From NCBI RefSeq assembly GCF_030433675.1, contig NZ_JAROCB010000005.1:124001-188000 (forward strand): a stretch of DNA of 64,000 nucleotides, written 5' to 3'. The notes under the pieces are model-generated. The model searched no databases. It was not told where the DNA came from and saw only the letters and a list, made by a program, of their open reading frames with translations. The translations under genes and the position numbers were made by a program. Origin of the DNA: Leifsonia virtsii. Its GTDB lineage: Bacteria > Actinomycetota > Actinomycetes > Actinomycetales > Microbacteriaceae. Below are positions 15,168 to 24,486 of this stretch, piece after piece (positions within the stretch are counted from its first letter, which is position 1; every line of letters begins with the position of its first letter).

Positions 15168-15358
15168 GCGGTCAGTGTAGCGCCGTGGTCCATTGTGGTT
15201 TTAGGTGGACGGCTGTCCTGCGGTGTGTTGAGTCGACTTCCGATGTTTCCAGCGCGTAAATCAACGAACCATCTCTTGTTCAGCGGCCTGTTCTGTCTTA
15301 GTCTGGCATTGCGTGGTATCCAACTGGGATACCGCCGGTTCGTTCAATGGAGACAGCG
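15168..15358. promoter_or_regulatory. divergent promoter region with a 19-bp palindrome
   Basis: Intergenic region between the MDR dehydrogenase (minus) and the oxidoreductase/ThuA/ABC operon (plus). On the minus side TACACT lies close to the start codon as a likely -10 box. The plus side carries the palindrome at 15315-15333. No small gene or RNA is evident. Confidence 0.5.
15315..15333. promoter_or_regulatory. operator-like palindrome GGTATCC-N5-GGATACC
   Basis: Perfect 7-bp arms around a 5-bp centre (GGTATCCAACTGGGATACC), 25 bp upstream of the oxidoreductase start codon. The GGTAT half-site resembles the GGTA repeats before the other GntR-linked genes, so it is a candidate site for the GntR protein encoded at the end of this operon. 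Confidence 0.6.
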
Positions 15359-16438
15359 ATGCAGACGTATTCCGCGGCCGTCGTCGCCGCAGGCGGGCAG
15401 GGCCGAGTCCATGCCGCCGCCTATGCGGCCGACCCACGCGTGCGCCTGGCCGCCGTGGCCGACGTCGACCTCGCCGCGGCGCGACGCCTAGCGGAGGACC
15501 TCGGCATCCCGAACGTCTACACCGAGGTCGCGGACCTCCTCGCCGCCGAGCGCCCCGATGTCGTCAGCGTCTGCACGCCGCCCGCCCACCGCCGGCCGAT
15601 CGTGGAAGCGGCCATCGCCTCCGGGGTGCGGGCGATCCACTGCGAGAAGCCCTTCGCGCTCAGCTACGGGGACGCCGTGGCGATGACCGAGCTCGCCGCC
15701 GCGGCCGGGGTGCAGCTGACCGTCAACCTGCAGCGCCGCTTCGAGCCGGTCCACCGCTTCGCCCGCGCGCAGCTCGACGACGGCGCCATCGGCGAACTAG
15801 TCAGCATCGAGGGCTACTGCCCCAACCTCTTCGACTGGGGCAGCCACATCGTCGACCTCGCGCTGTTCTACCGGCACGATCGGCCGGCCGAGTGGGTGCT
15901 GGGGCAGATCGACGTGAGCACCAACCGCTACGTCTACGGCGCGTTCGTCGAGACGTCCTCGATCACCCAGGTGGCCTGGGAGGACGGCGTCCGCGCGGTG
16001 ATCTCCACCGGGCGGGAGCCGGCGACGCCGGTCCTCAACCGGGAGAACAACCTCGGCCTCATCCTGCAGGGCACCCGCGGTCGCATCGTCGTCAACGGGC
16101 GGGAGGCCCTCGTCCAGCGGTTCGGCGCCGACGGCATGCGGTTCGCCTCCCCGTACGCGAGCGATCCCGCCACCTGGGACCACGGCATCGACCCCGCGAT
16201 CTTCGTCTGCACCGAGGCCGCCGTCGCCGACCTGATCGACGGTGTCGAGACCGGGTCCGAGCCGGTCCTCGCCGCACGTCACGCTCTCGCCGGAGCCGCG
16301 ATCGTCTTCGCGACCTACGAGAGCAGCCGGTCGCGGGGCCGCGTCCCGCTGCCGCTGGAGGTCCACGACAACGCCCTCCTCAGCGGCCTGCACGAGGGAC
16401 TGTGGTCTCCCGTCGGCGAACTGCGGTCGACGTGGTGA
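15359..16438 (+). CDS. Gfo/Idh/MocA family oxidoreductase
   Basis: 359 residues. N-terminal Rossmann fold ('AAVVAAGGQGRVHAAAYAAD'), the family motif EKP in 'HCEKPFALSYGD', and a C-terminal substrate domain with 'WGSHIVDLALFY' containing the conserved His. Members oxidise sugar or polyol hydroxyls with NAD(P). I prefer ATG 15359 (GGAG 6 bp upstream) over ATG 15347. It overlaps the following ThuA gene by GTGA; an oxidoreductase paired with ThuA recalls the ThuAB system that forms 3-keto sugars. First gene of a probable ten-gene operon ending near 25460. The exact substrate is unknown. Confidence 0.85.
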   Translation: MQTYSAAVVAAGGQGRVHAAAYAADPRVRLAAVADVDLAAARRLAEDLGIPNVYTEVADLLAAERPDVVSVCTPPAHRRPIVEAAIASGVRAIHCEKPFALSYGDAVAMTELAAAAGVQLTVNLQRRFEPVHRFARAQLDDGAIGELVSIEGYCPNLFDWGSHIVDLALFYRHDRPAEWVLGQIDVSTNRYVYGAFVETSSITQVAWEDGVRAVISTGREPATPVLNRENNLGLILQGTRGRIVVNGREALVQRFGADGMRFASPYASDPATWDHGIDPAIFVCTEAAVADLIDGVETGSEPVLAARHALAGAAIVFATYESSRSRGRVPLPLEVHDNALLSGLHEGLWSPVGELRSTW

Positions 16439-17097
16439 CCGCGGTGGCGACGGCGACTGTCATGCTCGTGGGCGACGACGTGTACGAGGACCTCTTCGGC
16501 GCCGGCGTCGAACTGCAGGCGCTCCTCGCCGAGGAGGGGCTGGCGACACGCGTGCGCATCGGCGCAGGAGCGCTCCGCGATGCGCAGACCGCCGACGGCG
16601 TGATCGCGCTGTACCGCGCCGCCGGCGAACTCGACGACGCCGAGAGGCGCGGGCTGGAGGAGGCCGTCTCCGGGGGAGCGGGCCTGCTCGCCGTGCACTC
16701 GACCGCCTACCTGGAGGACGACGAGCTGGCTCCCGTGATCGGCGCACGCTACGTCGACCACGGCCCGCGACCCCACGAGTCGCGCTTCGCGGTGCAGCTG
16801 GCCCCGCACCCGGTGACCGCGGGCGTCGCACCGTTCCAGCTGGAGCACGAGCACTACAGGCTCGCGGTCCAGCCCGGCGTCGACGTGCTCGCCTGGCGGG
16901 AGGCCCCGTACGGCCGAGAGCCGCTCGTCACCGCGCACTCCTACGGCCGAGGCCGCGTCTGCTACCTGCAGTTCGGCCACGACCTGCGCGCCTGGGGCGA
17001 ACCGGAGGTGCGGCGGCTGGTGACCAACGCCGCCCGCTGGCTCGCCGCCCCCACGACCACCCGCCCGAACGACGCGGAGGACACGAACCCGCTATGA
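16435..17097 (+). CDS. ThuA-like domain protein
   Basis: 220 residues with the ThuA fold (class I glutamine amidotransferase-like). Visible blocks are 'LAVHSTAYLEDDELAPVIGARYVDHGPR' in mid-protein, the core 'GGAGLLAVHS', and the C-terminal 'GRVCYLQFGHDLRAWG', where the 'GHD' motif and following Trp are conserved in the family. GTG start overlapping the upstream stop. ThuA proteins act with ThuB-type oxidoreductases in conversion of disaccharides to 3-keto forms; that role is inferred from the neighbour. One of three ThuA-like genes in this window (also 23033 and 49506). The Cys of the amidotransferase nucleophile is not present. Confidence 0.8.
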   Translation: MTAVATATVMLVGDDVYEDLFGAGVELQALLAEEGLATRVRIGAGALRDAQTADGVIALYRAAGELDDAERRGLEEAVSGGAGLLAVHSTAYLEDDELAPVIGARYVDHGPRPHESRFAVQLAPHPVTAGVAPFQLEHEHYRLAVQPGVDVLAWREAPYGREPLVTAHSYGRGRVCYLQFGHDLRAWGEPEVRRLVTNAARWLAAPTTTRPNDAEDTNPL

Positions 17098-18068
17098 GAG
17101 TGCTCCTGAGACGAGCCGTCTTCTACCTGATCACCGCCTGGGCGGCGATCAGCCTCAACTTCCTGCTGCCGCGGATCATGCCGGGCAGCCCGGCGGATGC
17201 GCTCATCGCCAAGTTCCACGGCAAGCTCTCGCCGCAGGCCATCGAGGCGCTGCGCGTGCTGTTCGGCCAGAGCGACGCCAGCCTGTGGCAGCAGTACCTC
17301 GACTACTGGAAGAACCTGTTCAGCGGCAACTTCGGCATCTCCTACGCGTACTATCCGACGCCGGTGTCGGACGTGCTGGCGAGTAGCATCGGCTGGACGC
17401 TCGTGCTCATCACGGTCTGCACCGTGCTCGGCTTCGTCATCGGCACGGGACTCGGGATGATCGTCGGCTGGAAGCGCGGCAGCTGGCTCGACGGCCTCAT
17501 CCCGGTGACGACGCTCCTGTCGAGCATCCCTTACTTCTGGTTCGCGATCTGCGTGGTCCTGATCTTCTCGATCATCCTGCGCTGGTTCCCGCTCTCCGGC
17601 GGCTACTCGGTGACCGAGACCATCGGCTGGAACCTCGGCTTCATCGGCAGCGCCACCTACTACGCGGTGCTCCCCGCCCTGACGATCGTGGTCGCCTCCA
17701 TCGGCGGCTGGCTGATCGGCATGCGCAACATGATGGTCACGACCCTCAGCGAGGACTACGTCCGGCTCGCCGAGGCGAAGGGGCTCTCCAAGCGCCGGGT
17801 GATGGTGACCTACGCGGCGCGCAACGCCATCCTGCCCTCGTTCTCGAGCTTCGCGATGTCGCTCGGCTTCGTCGTCGGCGGATCGATCGTGACCGAGGTC
17901 GTCTTCAACTACCCCGGGATCGGGACCGTGCTGTTCAAGGCCGCGCAAGCGCAGGACTACCCGCTGATGCAGGGCATCTTCCTGGTGATCACGATCACGG
18001 TGCTGATCGCGAACATGCTCGCCGACCTCCTGTACGTCTTCCTCGACCCCCGCACACGAGAGAGCTGA
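17094..18068 (+). CDS. ABC transporter permease, peptide/OppB-DppB type
   Basis: 324 residues, six membrane helices. N-terminal 'RRAVFYLITAWAAISLNFLLPRIMPGSPADAL' is the DppB signature, and the cytoplasmic EAA loop is 'DYVRLAEAKGLSKRRVMVTYAARNAILP'. Forms the inner-membrane channel together with the fused permease-ATPase that follows. ATGA overlap with the ThuA gene shows tight translational coupling, which ties this importer to the sugar-type enzymes rather than to general peptide uptake. Peptide-type importers of this cluster commonly carry oligosaccharides or glycosides in actinobacteria. Confidence 0.93.
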   Translation: MRVLLRRAVFYLITAWAAISLNFLLPRIMPGSPADALIAKFHGKLSPQAIEALRVLFGQSDASLWQQYLDYWKNLFSGNFGISYAYYPTPVSDVLASSIGWTLVLITVCTVLGFVIGTGLGMIVGWKRGSWLDGLIPVTTLLSSIPYFWFAICVVLIFSIILRWFPLSGGYSVTETIGWNLGFIGSATYYAVLPALTIVVASIGGWLIGMRNMMVTTLSEDYVRLAEAKGLSKRRVMVTYAARNAILPSFSSFAMSLGFVVGGSIVTEVVFNYPGIGTVLFKAAQAQDYPLMQGIFLVITITVLIANMLADLLYVFLDPRTRES

Positions 18069-18076
18069 GAGCTGAC

Positions 18077-20161
18077 ATGGCCATCGCCACCGCCACCGTC
18101 GCCGAGGCGGAGAACGCCGAGACGGACACCCCGACATCCCGCTTCGCGTGGATGCGCGCCTTCCGGCGCCCCTGGACGCTGACCGGCGTCGTCATCGTCG
18201 CGATCTTCTGCCTGTTCGCGATCATCGGGCCGTGGGTCGCCCCGTACGACCCGTCGGCCGTCAGCAAGGAGACGCTCCAGCCGCCGAGCCCCGAGCACTG
18301 GCTCGGCACCACCCAGACCGGCCAGGACGTCCTGTCGCAGATGCTGTACGGGACGCAGATCTCGATCATCGTCGGCGTGGGCGCCGCGATCATCGCGACC
18401 CTCCTGTCGGTGCTGGTCGGCCTCGCCGCGGGGTACCTGGGCGGCCTCTCCGACGAGCTGCTCTCGCTGCTGGCCAACGTGTTCCTGGTGATCCCGGCGC
18501 TTCCGCTGACGGTCATCCTGGCGGCCTACCTGCCCAAGTCCGGCTCGATCGGCATCATCCTGGTCATCTCGATCACGGGATGGGCGTGGGGCGCCCGCGT
18601 GCTCCGCGCGCAGACGCTGTCGCTGCGCAAGCGGGACTTCGTGGAGGCCGCCCGCGCGACCGGCGAGCGCACGTCGAGCATCATCTTCCGCGACATCTTC
18701 CCGAACCAGATCGCGGTCATCGCCGCGAGCTTCCTCGGCACGGTGACCGGTGCGATCCTCACCCAGGCGAGCCTCGCGTTCCTCGGCCTCACGAACGTCA
18801 CCGAGTGGTCGTGGGGCACCATCCTCTACTGGGCGCAGGTGTCCAGCGCGATGCTCACCGGCTCCTGGTGGTGGTTCGTGCCGGCCGGTCTCGCCATCGC
18901 GCTGCTCGGGACGGGCCTGTCGCTGGTGAACTTCGGCATCGACGAGTTCATCAACCCGCGGCTGCGGCAGGCGGGCATCGGCACGAAGAAGGCGCAACGG
19001 GCTCAGGCCAGGGCGCAGCGGGCGCGCGTCGTCCGCCGTCCGGCCCGGGCGCGAGGCGAGCGGGCCCCGCACCGGCCGTACGACCCGGCGACGAGCGACG
19101 TCATCCTCCGCATCCAGAACCTCCACGTCGACTACGTCGGCGAGAACTCGGTCACGCCCGCGGTGAACGACGTGTCGCTGACCCTGCGCCGCGGCGAGGT
19201 GCTCGGCATCGCGGGGGAGTCCGGATCGGGCAAGTCGACGCTCGCCTACGCCATCACCCGGCTGCACAAGCCGCCGGCGCAGATCACCGGCGGCGGCATC
19301 CTCTACACGAACGCCGACGGGTCGACGACCGACATCCTGCGGATGAGCGACAGCGAGCTGCGGGAGTTCCGCTGGGACGAGCTGTCGATCGTGTTCCAGT
19401 CGGCGATGCACGCCCTCAACCCGGTGCTCACCGTCGGGGCCCAGCTCGACGACGTGCTGCGGGCGCACCGCCCGGAGATGTCCAGCGCCGACCGTGCCGC
19501 CCGCGTCATCGAGCTGCTGGGGCTCGTCGGCATCCAGACCGACCGGGTCGACGCGTACCCGCACGAGCTGTCCGGCGGGATGCGGCAGCGCGCCATGATC
19601 GCGGTCGGGCTCGCGCTCGACCCGGAGATCATCGTCATGGACGAGCCGACCACCGCGCTCGACGTGGTGATCCAGCGGCAGATCATCGAGAAGATCATCG
19701 AACTGAAAGACCGCCTCGGGTTCGCCGTCGTCTTCATCACCCACGACCTCTCCCTCCTCATCGAGCTCTCCGACACGATCGCCGTGATGTACGCCGGCCG
19801 TGTCGTCGAGCTCGCCGACGCGGGCGAGTTCTACCGCAATCCACGCCACCCCTACAGTCAGGGGCTGCTCGCCTCCTTCCCGACGCTGTCCGGGCCGAAG
19901 CGCGAGCTCGCCGGCATCCCCGGGTCCCCGCCGGACCTGCGCAAGCTGCCCGCGGGATGCGCGTTCGCGCCCCGCTGCCCGCTCGCCTTCGACCGGTGCG
20001 TGCAGGTCGTCCCGCCCCTGGTCCCGCTCGCCGGGCCGGCCGAGTGGCGCCAGGCAGAGGCCGCCTGCCTGCTCTACGAGGGCGACGGGTCCGCGCCCGA
20101 CCGCCCGACCGACGCGGTGGCCGAGCTCCCGCACGCCGATCAGATGGAGGACGCCCGATGA
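18077..20161 (+). CDS. fused ABC permease (DppC type) and ATPase (DppD type)
   Basis: A single 694-residue frame joins two normally separate subunits. Residues 1-300 are a DppC-like permease with the EAA loop '[18 protein letters not shown]' near 189-206, ending '[12 protein letters not shown]'. A basic Ala/Arg-rich linker (about 300-340) leads to an ATPase: Walker [10 protein letters not shown] (380-388), signature LSGGMRQR (498-505), Walker B 'IIVMDEP' (518-524), and the C-terminal oligopeptide extension with '[14 protein letters not shown]'. No stop or frameshift separates the halves. The related locus at 27-29 kb has the same subunits as two genes, so the fusion is probably recent. Works with the adjacent permease, second ATPase and binding protein. 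Confidence 0.92.
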   Translation: MAIATATVAEAENAETDTPTSRFAWMRAFRRPWTLTGVVIVAIFCLFAIIGPWVAPYDPSAVSKETLQPPSPEHWLGTTQTGQDVLSQMLYGTQISIIVGVGAAIIATLLSVLVGLAAGYLGGLSDELLSLLANVFLVIPALPLTVILAAYLPKSGSIGIILVISITGWAWGARVLRAQTLSLRKRDFVEAARATGERTSSIIFRDIFPNQIAVIAASFLGTVTGAILTQASLAFLGLTNVTEWSWGTILYWAQVSSAMLTGSWWWFVPAGLAIALLGTGLSLVNFGIDEFINPRLRQAGIGTKKAQRAQARAQRARVVRRPARARGERAPHRPYDPATSDVILRIQNLHVDYVGENSVTPAVNDVSLTLRRGEVLGIAGESGSGKSTLAYAITRLHKPPAQITGGGILYTNADGSTTDILRMSDSELREFRWDELSIVFQSAMHALNPVLTVGAQLDDVLRAHRPEMSSADRAARVIELLGLVGIQTDRVDAYPHELSGGMRQRAMIAVGLALDPEIIVMDEPTTALDVVIQRQIIEKIIELKDRLGFAVVFITHDLSLLIELSDTIAVMYAGRVVELADAGEFYRNPRHPYSQGLLASFPTLSGPKRELAGIPGSPPDLRKLPAGCAFAPRCPLAFDRCVQVVPPLVPLAGPAEWRQAEAACLLYEGDGSAPDRPTDAVAELPHADQMEDAR

Positions 20162-21309
20162 CGACCACCGAGACCGCCCCACTCGCCGGGTCCCCGGCGG
20201 ACGGCGACGTGCCCATCCTCGAGGCCCTCCACGTCACGAAGCACTTCCCGGCCCGGGGCTCGCTCTTCAAGCGGGGCCCGCGCCGGGTGGTTCACGCCGC
20301 CGACGACGTGTCGATCGCGCTGCGCGCCGGACGCATCATGGCGCTGGTCGGCGAGTCCGGCTCCGGCAAGTCGACCTTCGCCCGGCTGCTCGCGCAACTG
20401 CACCCCGTCACCTCCGGGGAGATCCGCTACCGCGGCAAGCCGGTCCGGGTGAAGGGCGGCCGCTCGCTGCGCGCGCACGTGAGCAAAGTCCAGCTGATCC
20501 TGCAGGACCCGTTCGGCTCCTTCAACCCGGTGGCGACGATTGCCCGGACGCTCATGCGGGCCGTCCGCATCCACCACCCGAAGGCCACGGCCGCCGAGCA
20601 GCGCCGCATCATCGACGACCTGCTCGGCCAGGTGAGCCTCCGGCCGGCGCGCCAGTTCACCGAGAAGTACCCGCACGAGCTCTCCGGCGGCCAGCTGCAG
20701 CGCATCTCGATCGCCCGCGCGCTCGCCGCGAACCCGGACGTGTTCCTCGCCGATGAGCCGGTGTCGAGCCTCGACGTGTCCATCCGGCTCGGAGTGCTCA
20801 ACCTCCTGCGTCGCCTGGTCGAGGAGCGCGGTGTCGCCCTGCTCTACGTCACCCATGACATCGCCTCCGCGCGCTACTTCGCCGAGGACACCAGCGTCAT
20901 GTACGCCGGGCAGCTCGTGGAGGCCGGACCGAGCGAGACGGTGACCCAGAACGCCGCGCACCCGTACACCCAGCTGCTGATCGCCTCCGCCCCCGACCCG
21001 TCCCGCGCGGACGACGCCCGGCCGCGCGACATCGGCCAGCCTCCCAGCCTCATCGACCCGCCGAGCGGATGCCGCTTCCACCCGCGCTGCCCGTTCGCGA
21101 TGGAGCGCTGCCGCACCGACGCGCCGCCCGCCTTCGCACTCGAGGACGGCCAATGGGCGAAGTGCTGGCTGTACGACGGCGACGACGAGGCCGCAGCGCG
21201 CCGCGTCGAGAACGCCGCGGCCTACGGACTCGGAGCGGTGCGCCCTGCGGGCCGCCGTCTCCCCACAGACGCTCCAGCAACAACCGACACCAAGGGAGAC
21301 CAGCAATGA
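20158..21309 (+). CDS. ABC transporter ATPase, peptide/DppF type
   Basis: 383 residues. Walker A '[11 protein letters not shown]', Q-loop '[12 protein letters not shown]', signature '[15 protein letters not shown]', Walker B '[12 protein letters not shown]' and the H-loop 'YVTHDI' are all intact. The C-terminal extension '[15 protein letters not shown]' marks the oligopeptide-type family. The signature has LSGGQLQR rather than LSGGQRQR, a common variant. It starts with an ATGA overlap on the fused gene and is followed directly by the substrate-binding protein. Cytoplasmic partner of the fused ATPase half. Confidence 0.93.
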   Translation: MTTTETAPLAGSPADGDVPILEALHVTKHFPARGSLFKRGPRRVVHAADDVSIALRAGRIMALVGESGSGKSTFARLLAQLHPVTSGEIRYRGKPVRVKGGRSLRAHVSKVQLILQDPFGSFNPVATIARTLMRAVRIHHPKATAAEQRRIIDDLLGQVSLRPARQFTEKYPHELSGGQLQRISIARALAANPDVFLADEPVSSLDVSIRLGVLNLLRRLVEERGVALLYVTHDIASARYFAEDTSVMYAGQLVEAGPSETVTQNAAHPYTQLLIASAPDPSRADDARPRDIGQPPSLIDPPSGCRFHPRCPFAMERCRTDAPPAFALEDGQWAKCWLYDGDDEAAARRVENAAAYGLGAVRPAGRRLPTDAPATTDTKGDQQ

Positions 21310-22964
21310 ATCGCAGAAGGTCCATACGTCACGCCGCCATCGGCGCGGCCTTGGCCGCCTCGCTCGTCGTGCCGCTCGCCGCCTGCTCCTCGAACGGTTC
21401 CGGCTCGGGCGACGGACTGATCCTCAACGTGGCGAGTCAGTCCGACAGCCTCACCCAGTCCTTCAACCCGTACCTGCCGAACACGGCCCAGGGCGCGACG
21501 TACACCAACCAGGGCGCCGGCGGCTTCATCTACGAGCCGCTCGTGCAGATCAACAACGTCGACATCGGACACGACATCCCGTGGCTCGCCAAGTCGTGGG
21601 AGTGGACGGACGAGAACAAGACCCTGACGCTGCATCTGCAGTCCGGGGTGAAGTGGACCGACGGCCAGAAGTTCTCGGCCGACGACGTCGTCTTCACCTA
21701 CGAGCTGCTCAAGAAGTACCCGGCGCTCAACGTCGGCGGCGTCAACTTCGACACCATCACCGCCAAGGACCCGGACACGGTCGTCATGACCTTCGCCGCG
21801 CCGTCGGAGACGCAGTTCACCTCGCTGGTCTCTGCCGCGATCGTGTCGAAGCACATCTGGTCGAAGGTGGGCGACCCCACCAAGTACGTGGACAAGAACC
21901 CGGTCGGCACCGGTCCTTTCGTCCTCGACACGTTCTCTCCCCAGAGCTTCGTGCTGAAGACGAACAAGAACTACTGGCAGACGCCCGCGAAGATCGGCGG
22001 CATCCGGTTCATCCCCTACAAGGACAACCAGGGCCAGACGAACGCGCTGGTGCAGGGGCAGGCCGACTGGTCCGGCACCTACATCGCCGACGCCGAGAAG
22101 ACCTACCTCTCCAAGAGCAAGGACAACCACTACTGGGCGCCGGTCGTCGGATCCGACGGCCTCATCCCGAACCTGGAGAAGTGGCCGCTGAGCGACATCG
22201 CGGTGCGCCGGGCGATCAGCCTGGGCGTCGACCGCGCGCAGGTCGGCGCCGCCACGGACTCGCCGCCGGCCACGAACCAGACCGGCCTGCCGATGCCCGC
22301 GTTCCTCAGCGAGGTCGCGCCGAAGTACAAGGACCTGAACTTCAAGCAGGACAAGCCGGCCGCCGAGAAGCAGCTGACCGACGCCGGCTACACGAAGGGC
22401 TCGGACGGGTACTACGAGAAGGGCGGCAAGAAGGTCGAGTTCTCGGTCAGCTTCCCGGCGTCGTACACCGACATCGCGGCCCGCGCCCAGGTGCTGGTCT
22501 CGCAGCTGAAGGACATCGGCATCAAGCTCGACATCGACACCACCTCGGTGAACGACATCAACAAGATCACCGCCGACGGCACCTTCCAGTCGACGATCGG
22601 CTATCCGGTCGGGCCTGCGCCTCGAGCGTTCAACATCTACGACTCGATGATGAACCCGAACAAGTACTACCCGCTGGGGCAGGCGACGCCGACGTTCGAG
22701 AACATCGAGCGCTTCAACGACCCGGTGGCCAAGCAGCTGTTCACGCAGTACCCGCTGGCCACCTCGGACGCCGAGCGCGCCAAGATCCTCGAGCAGCTGC
22801 AGGGGATCTGGATCGACCAGCTCCCGATGATCGTGATGTTCTACTGGGGCAACTACGGCGACTGGAGCAGCGCGAAGGTCACCGGATGGCCCAGCGAGCA
22901 GAACCCCTACTTCGCGCCGTACCCCAACCCGGTGGTGGCGCTGAAGCTCAAGCCGGTCTCCTGA
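21306..22964 (+). CDS. ABC substrate-binding lipoprotein, peptide/DppA type (SBP_bac_5)
   Basis: 552 residues with a lipoprotein signal: basic start, hydrophobic stretch '[18 protein letters not shown]' with the lipobox LAAC. The mature part follows the family 5 fold: '[10 protein letters not shown]', 'GFIYEPLV', '[29 protein letters not shown]' and '[10 protein letters not shown]'. Family 5 proteins bind peptides, oligosaccharides or metal chelates; the sugar-type operon favours a glycoside. ATGA overlap with the ATPase gene. A strong hairpin follows its stop, probably stabilising the mRNA so this subunit is made in excess. Confidence 0.93.
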   Translation: MNRRRSIRHAAIGAALAASLVVPLAACSSNGSGSGDGLILNVASQSDSLTQSFNPYLPNTAQGATYTNQGAGGFIYEPLVQINNVDIGHDIPWLAKSWEWTDENKTLTLHLQSGVKWTDGQKFSADDVVFTYELLKKYPALNVGGVNFDTITAKDPDTVVMTFAAPSETQFTSLVSAAIVSKHIWSKVGDPTKYVDKNPVGTGPFVLDTFSPQSFVLKTNKNYWQTPAKIGGIRFIPYKDNQGQTNALVQGQADWSGTYIADAEKTYLSKSKDNHYWAPVVGSDGLIPNLEKWPLSDIAVRRAISLGVDRAQVGAATDSPPATNQTGLPMPAFLSEVAPKYKDLNFKQDKPAAEKQLTDAGYTKGSDGYYEKGGKKVEFSVSFPASYTDIAARAQVLVSQLKDIGIKLDIDTTSVNDINKITADGTFQSTIGYPVGPAPRAFNIYDSMMNPNKYYPLGQATPTFENIERFNDPVAKQLFTQYPLATSDAERAKILEQLQGIWIDQLPMIVMFYWGNYGDWSSAKVTGWPSEQNPYFAPYPNPVVALKLKPVS

Positions 22965-22980
22965 GCGACCGCGCAACCGC

Positions 22981-23014
22981 CCGCGGACGGGCCGGGCAGC
23001 CGGCCCGTCCGCGG
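22981..23014 (+). repeat. intra-operon hairpin after the binding-protein gene
   Basis: Perfect 15-bp inverted repeat (22981-22995 with 23000-23014) and a 4-nt loop. There is no T-run and the downstream ThuA gene begins 18 bp later, so it is more likely a 3'-end mRNA stabiliser or partial attenuator than a full terminator. A similar hairpin follows the other sugar-binding gene at 45483-45516. Confidence 0.7.
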
Positions 23015-23032
23015 TCTCGTGAGAGAAGAGAG

Positions 23033-23701
23033 ATGAGCAGCAACAAGAACGCACTCGTCGTCGTGAACGGCGACGACATCCACCACGACCTGCTCACGGC
23101 CTCGCTGGTCTACCAGCAGCTCGGCCTGGAGGCGGGGCTGGTCACCCGCCGGGCGATGGGCATGAACCGGTTCGTGGACCCGCGTCCGGAGACCGCCGAG
23201 GCGGACACCTACCTGCTCTACACGTCGGGCGGCCAGTTCCCGACCGCGCAGCAGGAGGCGCTGAAGGCCGCGGTCGCCGGGGGGAAGGGCCTGGTCGGCA
23301 TCCACGGGGCCAACATCCTCGGCTGGCAGGGGGACGGGCTGGACCCGGCCGACCGGCCGATGTTCGAGCTGCTGGGCAACCGCTACCTCTCGCACGGGCC
23401 CGGCCATCACGAGGGCCGCCACACGATCGAGATCGTCGGCGACCATCCCATCACGGCCGGGCTGGAGGACTTCGAGCTGTTCGACGAGTACTACGAGTTC
23501 GAGCTCGCGGACGACGACATCGACGTGCTCGCCAAGCGCCACCGCGCGGACGGACTCGAGATCCCGGTGATGTACGCCAGAGAGGTCGGAGCAGGGCGCG
23601 TCGTCTACCTGGCGCTCGGTCACGACCTGCGCTCGTGGGGGGAGCCGCCGGTGCGCGAGCTGGTCCGCCGGGCGCTCCGCTGGACGGCGGGCGCGCTGTG
23701 A
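23033..23701 (+). CDS. ThuA-like domain protein
   Basis: 222 residues with the ThuA fold: 'NALVVVNGDDIHHD' at the start, 'GGKGLVGIHGANI' in the core, and 'GRVVYLALGHDLRSWG' near the C-terminus, where the GHD motif is conserved. It differs clearly from the first ThuA protein of the same operon (16435), so the two are not a recent duplicate. ATG 23033 has a GAGAGAAGAG upstream stretch as a ribosome site. It lies between the importer genes and the TIM-barrel isomerase, which it overlaps by GTGA. Likely handles a keto-sugar intermediate; the reaction is not known. Confidence 0.82.
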   Translation: MSSNKNALVVVNGDDIHHDLLTASLVYQQLGLEAGLVTRRAMGMNRFVDPRPETAEADTYLLYTSGGQFPTAQQEALKAAVAGGKGLVGIHGANILGWQGDGLDPADRPMFELLGNRYLSHGPGHHEGRHTIEIVGDHPITAGLEDFELFDEYYEFELADDDIDVLAKRHRADGLEIPVMYAREVGAGRVVYLALGHDLRSWGEPPVRELVRRALRWTAGAL

Positions 23702-24486
23702 GCGCGGAGGTCCGCACGGCTGTGCCGCTCGCGGTGATGGGCTACACCATCCTGGAGCAGGCGCTGGCCGACCTCGAGGGCACCCTCGACCGGGTCGCCG
23801 CCATCGGCTACCAGGGCGTCGAGACCTACGGGCTCGTGGAGGAGTACGGGCCGGAGCGGGTGCGTCGCGCCGCCGAGGCCGCGGGGCTCGCCATCACCAG
23901 CGCGCACACCCCCTTCCCAGCGGGCGACGGGGCGGAGGCCCTGCTCGACGTCGCCGAGGCGCTGGGCGCGTCCACGCTGGTGTGGTCGATGGAGCGGGAG
24001 GAGTTCGACTCCCCCGACGCCATCTGGTCGGGAGTGGAGCGCGTGAACGTTGCGGCGGAGAACGCCGCGCGGCGCGGGCTGACCATCGGTTACCACAACC
24101 ACTTCGCCGAGTTCTCTCAGGTCTTCGGCGGCCGCCAGGCCTACGACGTGCTGCTCGGGCTGCTCGACCCCCGCGTGGTGCTGGAGCTCGACGCCTACTG
24201 GGCGCGGATGGGCGGAGCCGATCCGGCGGAGGTGCTCGCCAGGCTCGGCGATCGCGTCCGGCTGATCCACATCAAGGACGGCCCGGCGGTCAGCTACGAG
24301 GACGACCTCATGGTGCCGATCGGCGAGGGGGCGATGGACTGGGAGCGCATCCTGGGCACGCCCTCGGGGCTGCGCTGGCACATCGTCGAGCTGGAGCGGC
24401 TGAGCGTCGACACGTTCGACGCCCTGGAGCGGTCGTACCGGCACCTGGTCGGGCTCGGCGTCTCGCAGGGGAGCGTGGCGGCATGA
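23698..24486 (+). CDS. sugar phosphate isomerase/epimerase (TIM barrel, AP-endonuclease 2 fold)
   Basis: 262 residues. The fold is shown by 'IGYQGVETYGLV', 'GLTIGYHNHFAEF', 'LELDAYWARMGG' and 'LIHIKDG', which contribute the metal-binding Glu, His, Asp and His residues of the xylose-isomerase-like barrel. Family members isomerise, epimerise or cleave keto sugars, including the enzymes of levoglucosan and C-glycoside catabolism. GTG start overlapping the ThuA stop; its own stop overlaps the epimerase gene by ATGA. Its closest relative here is the protein encoded at 35825-36538, with the same 'YHNH' and 'LELDTYW' blocks. Confidence 0.88.
   Translation: MSAEVRTAVPLAVMGYTILEQALADLEGTLDRVAAIGYQGVETYGLVEEYGPERVRRAAEAAGLAITSAHTPFPAGDGAEALLDVAEALGASTLVWSMEREEFDSPDAIWSGVERVNVAAENAARRGLTIGYHNHFAEFSQVFGGRQAYDVLLGLLDPRVVLELDAYWARMGGADPAEVLARLGDRVRLIHIKDGPAVSYEDDLMVPIGEGAMDWERILGTPSGLRWHIVELERLSVDTFDALERSYRHLVGLGVSQGSVAA

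Noticed and set aside
17957-20182. 741-codon minus-strand frame antisense to the fused ABC gene
   Set aside because: Strongly Arg/Asp/Gly-biased, no domain features, while the plus strand has intact ABC motifs over the same bases.
22981-23014. Factor-independent terminator splitting the operon
   Set aside because: No T-run follows and the next gene starts 18 bp later with no visible promoter, so stabilisation or attenuation is more likely.
16435-23701. The two ThuA genes of one operon as a recent tandem duplication
   Set aside because: Apart from the fold motifs the two proteins share little sequence and are separated by the importer genes.
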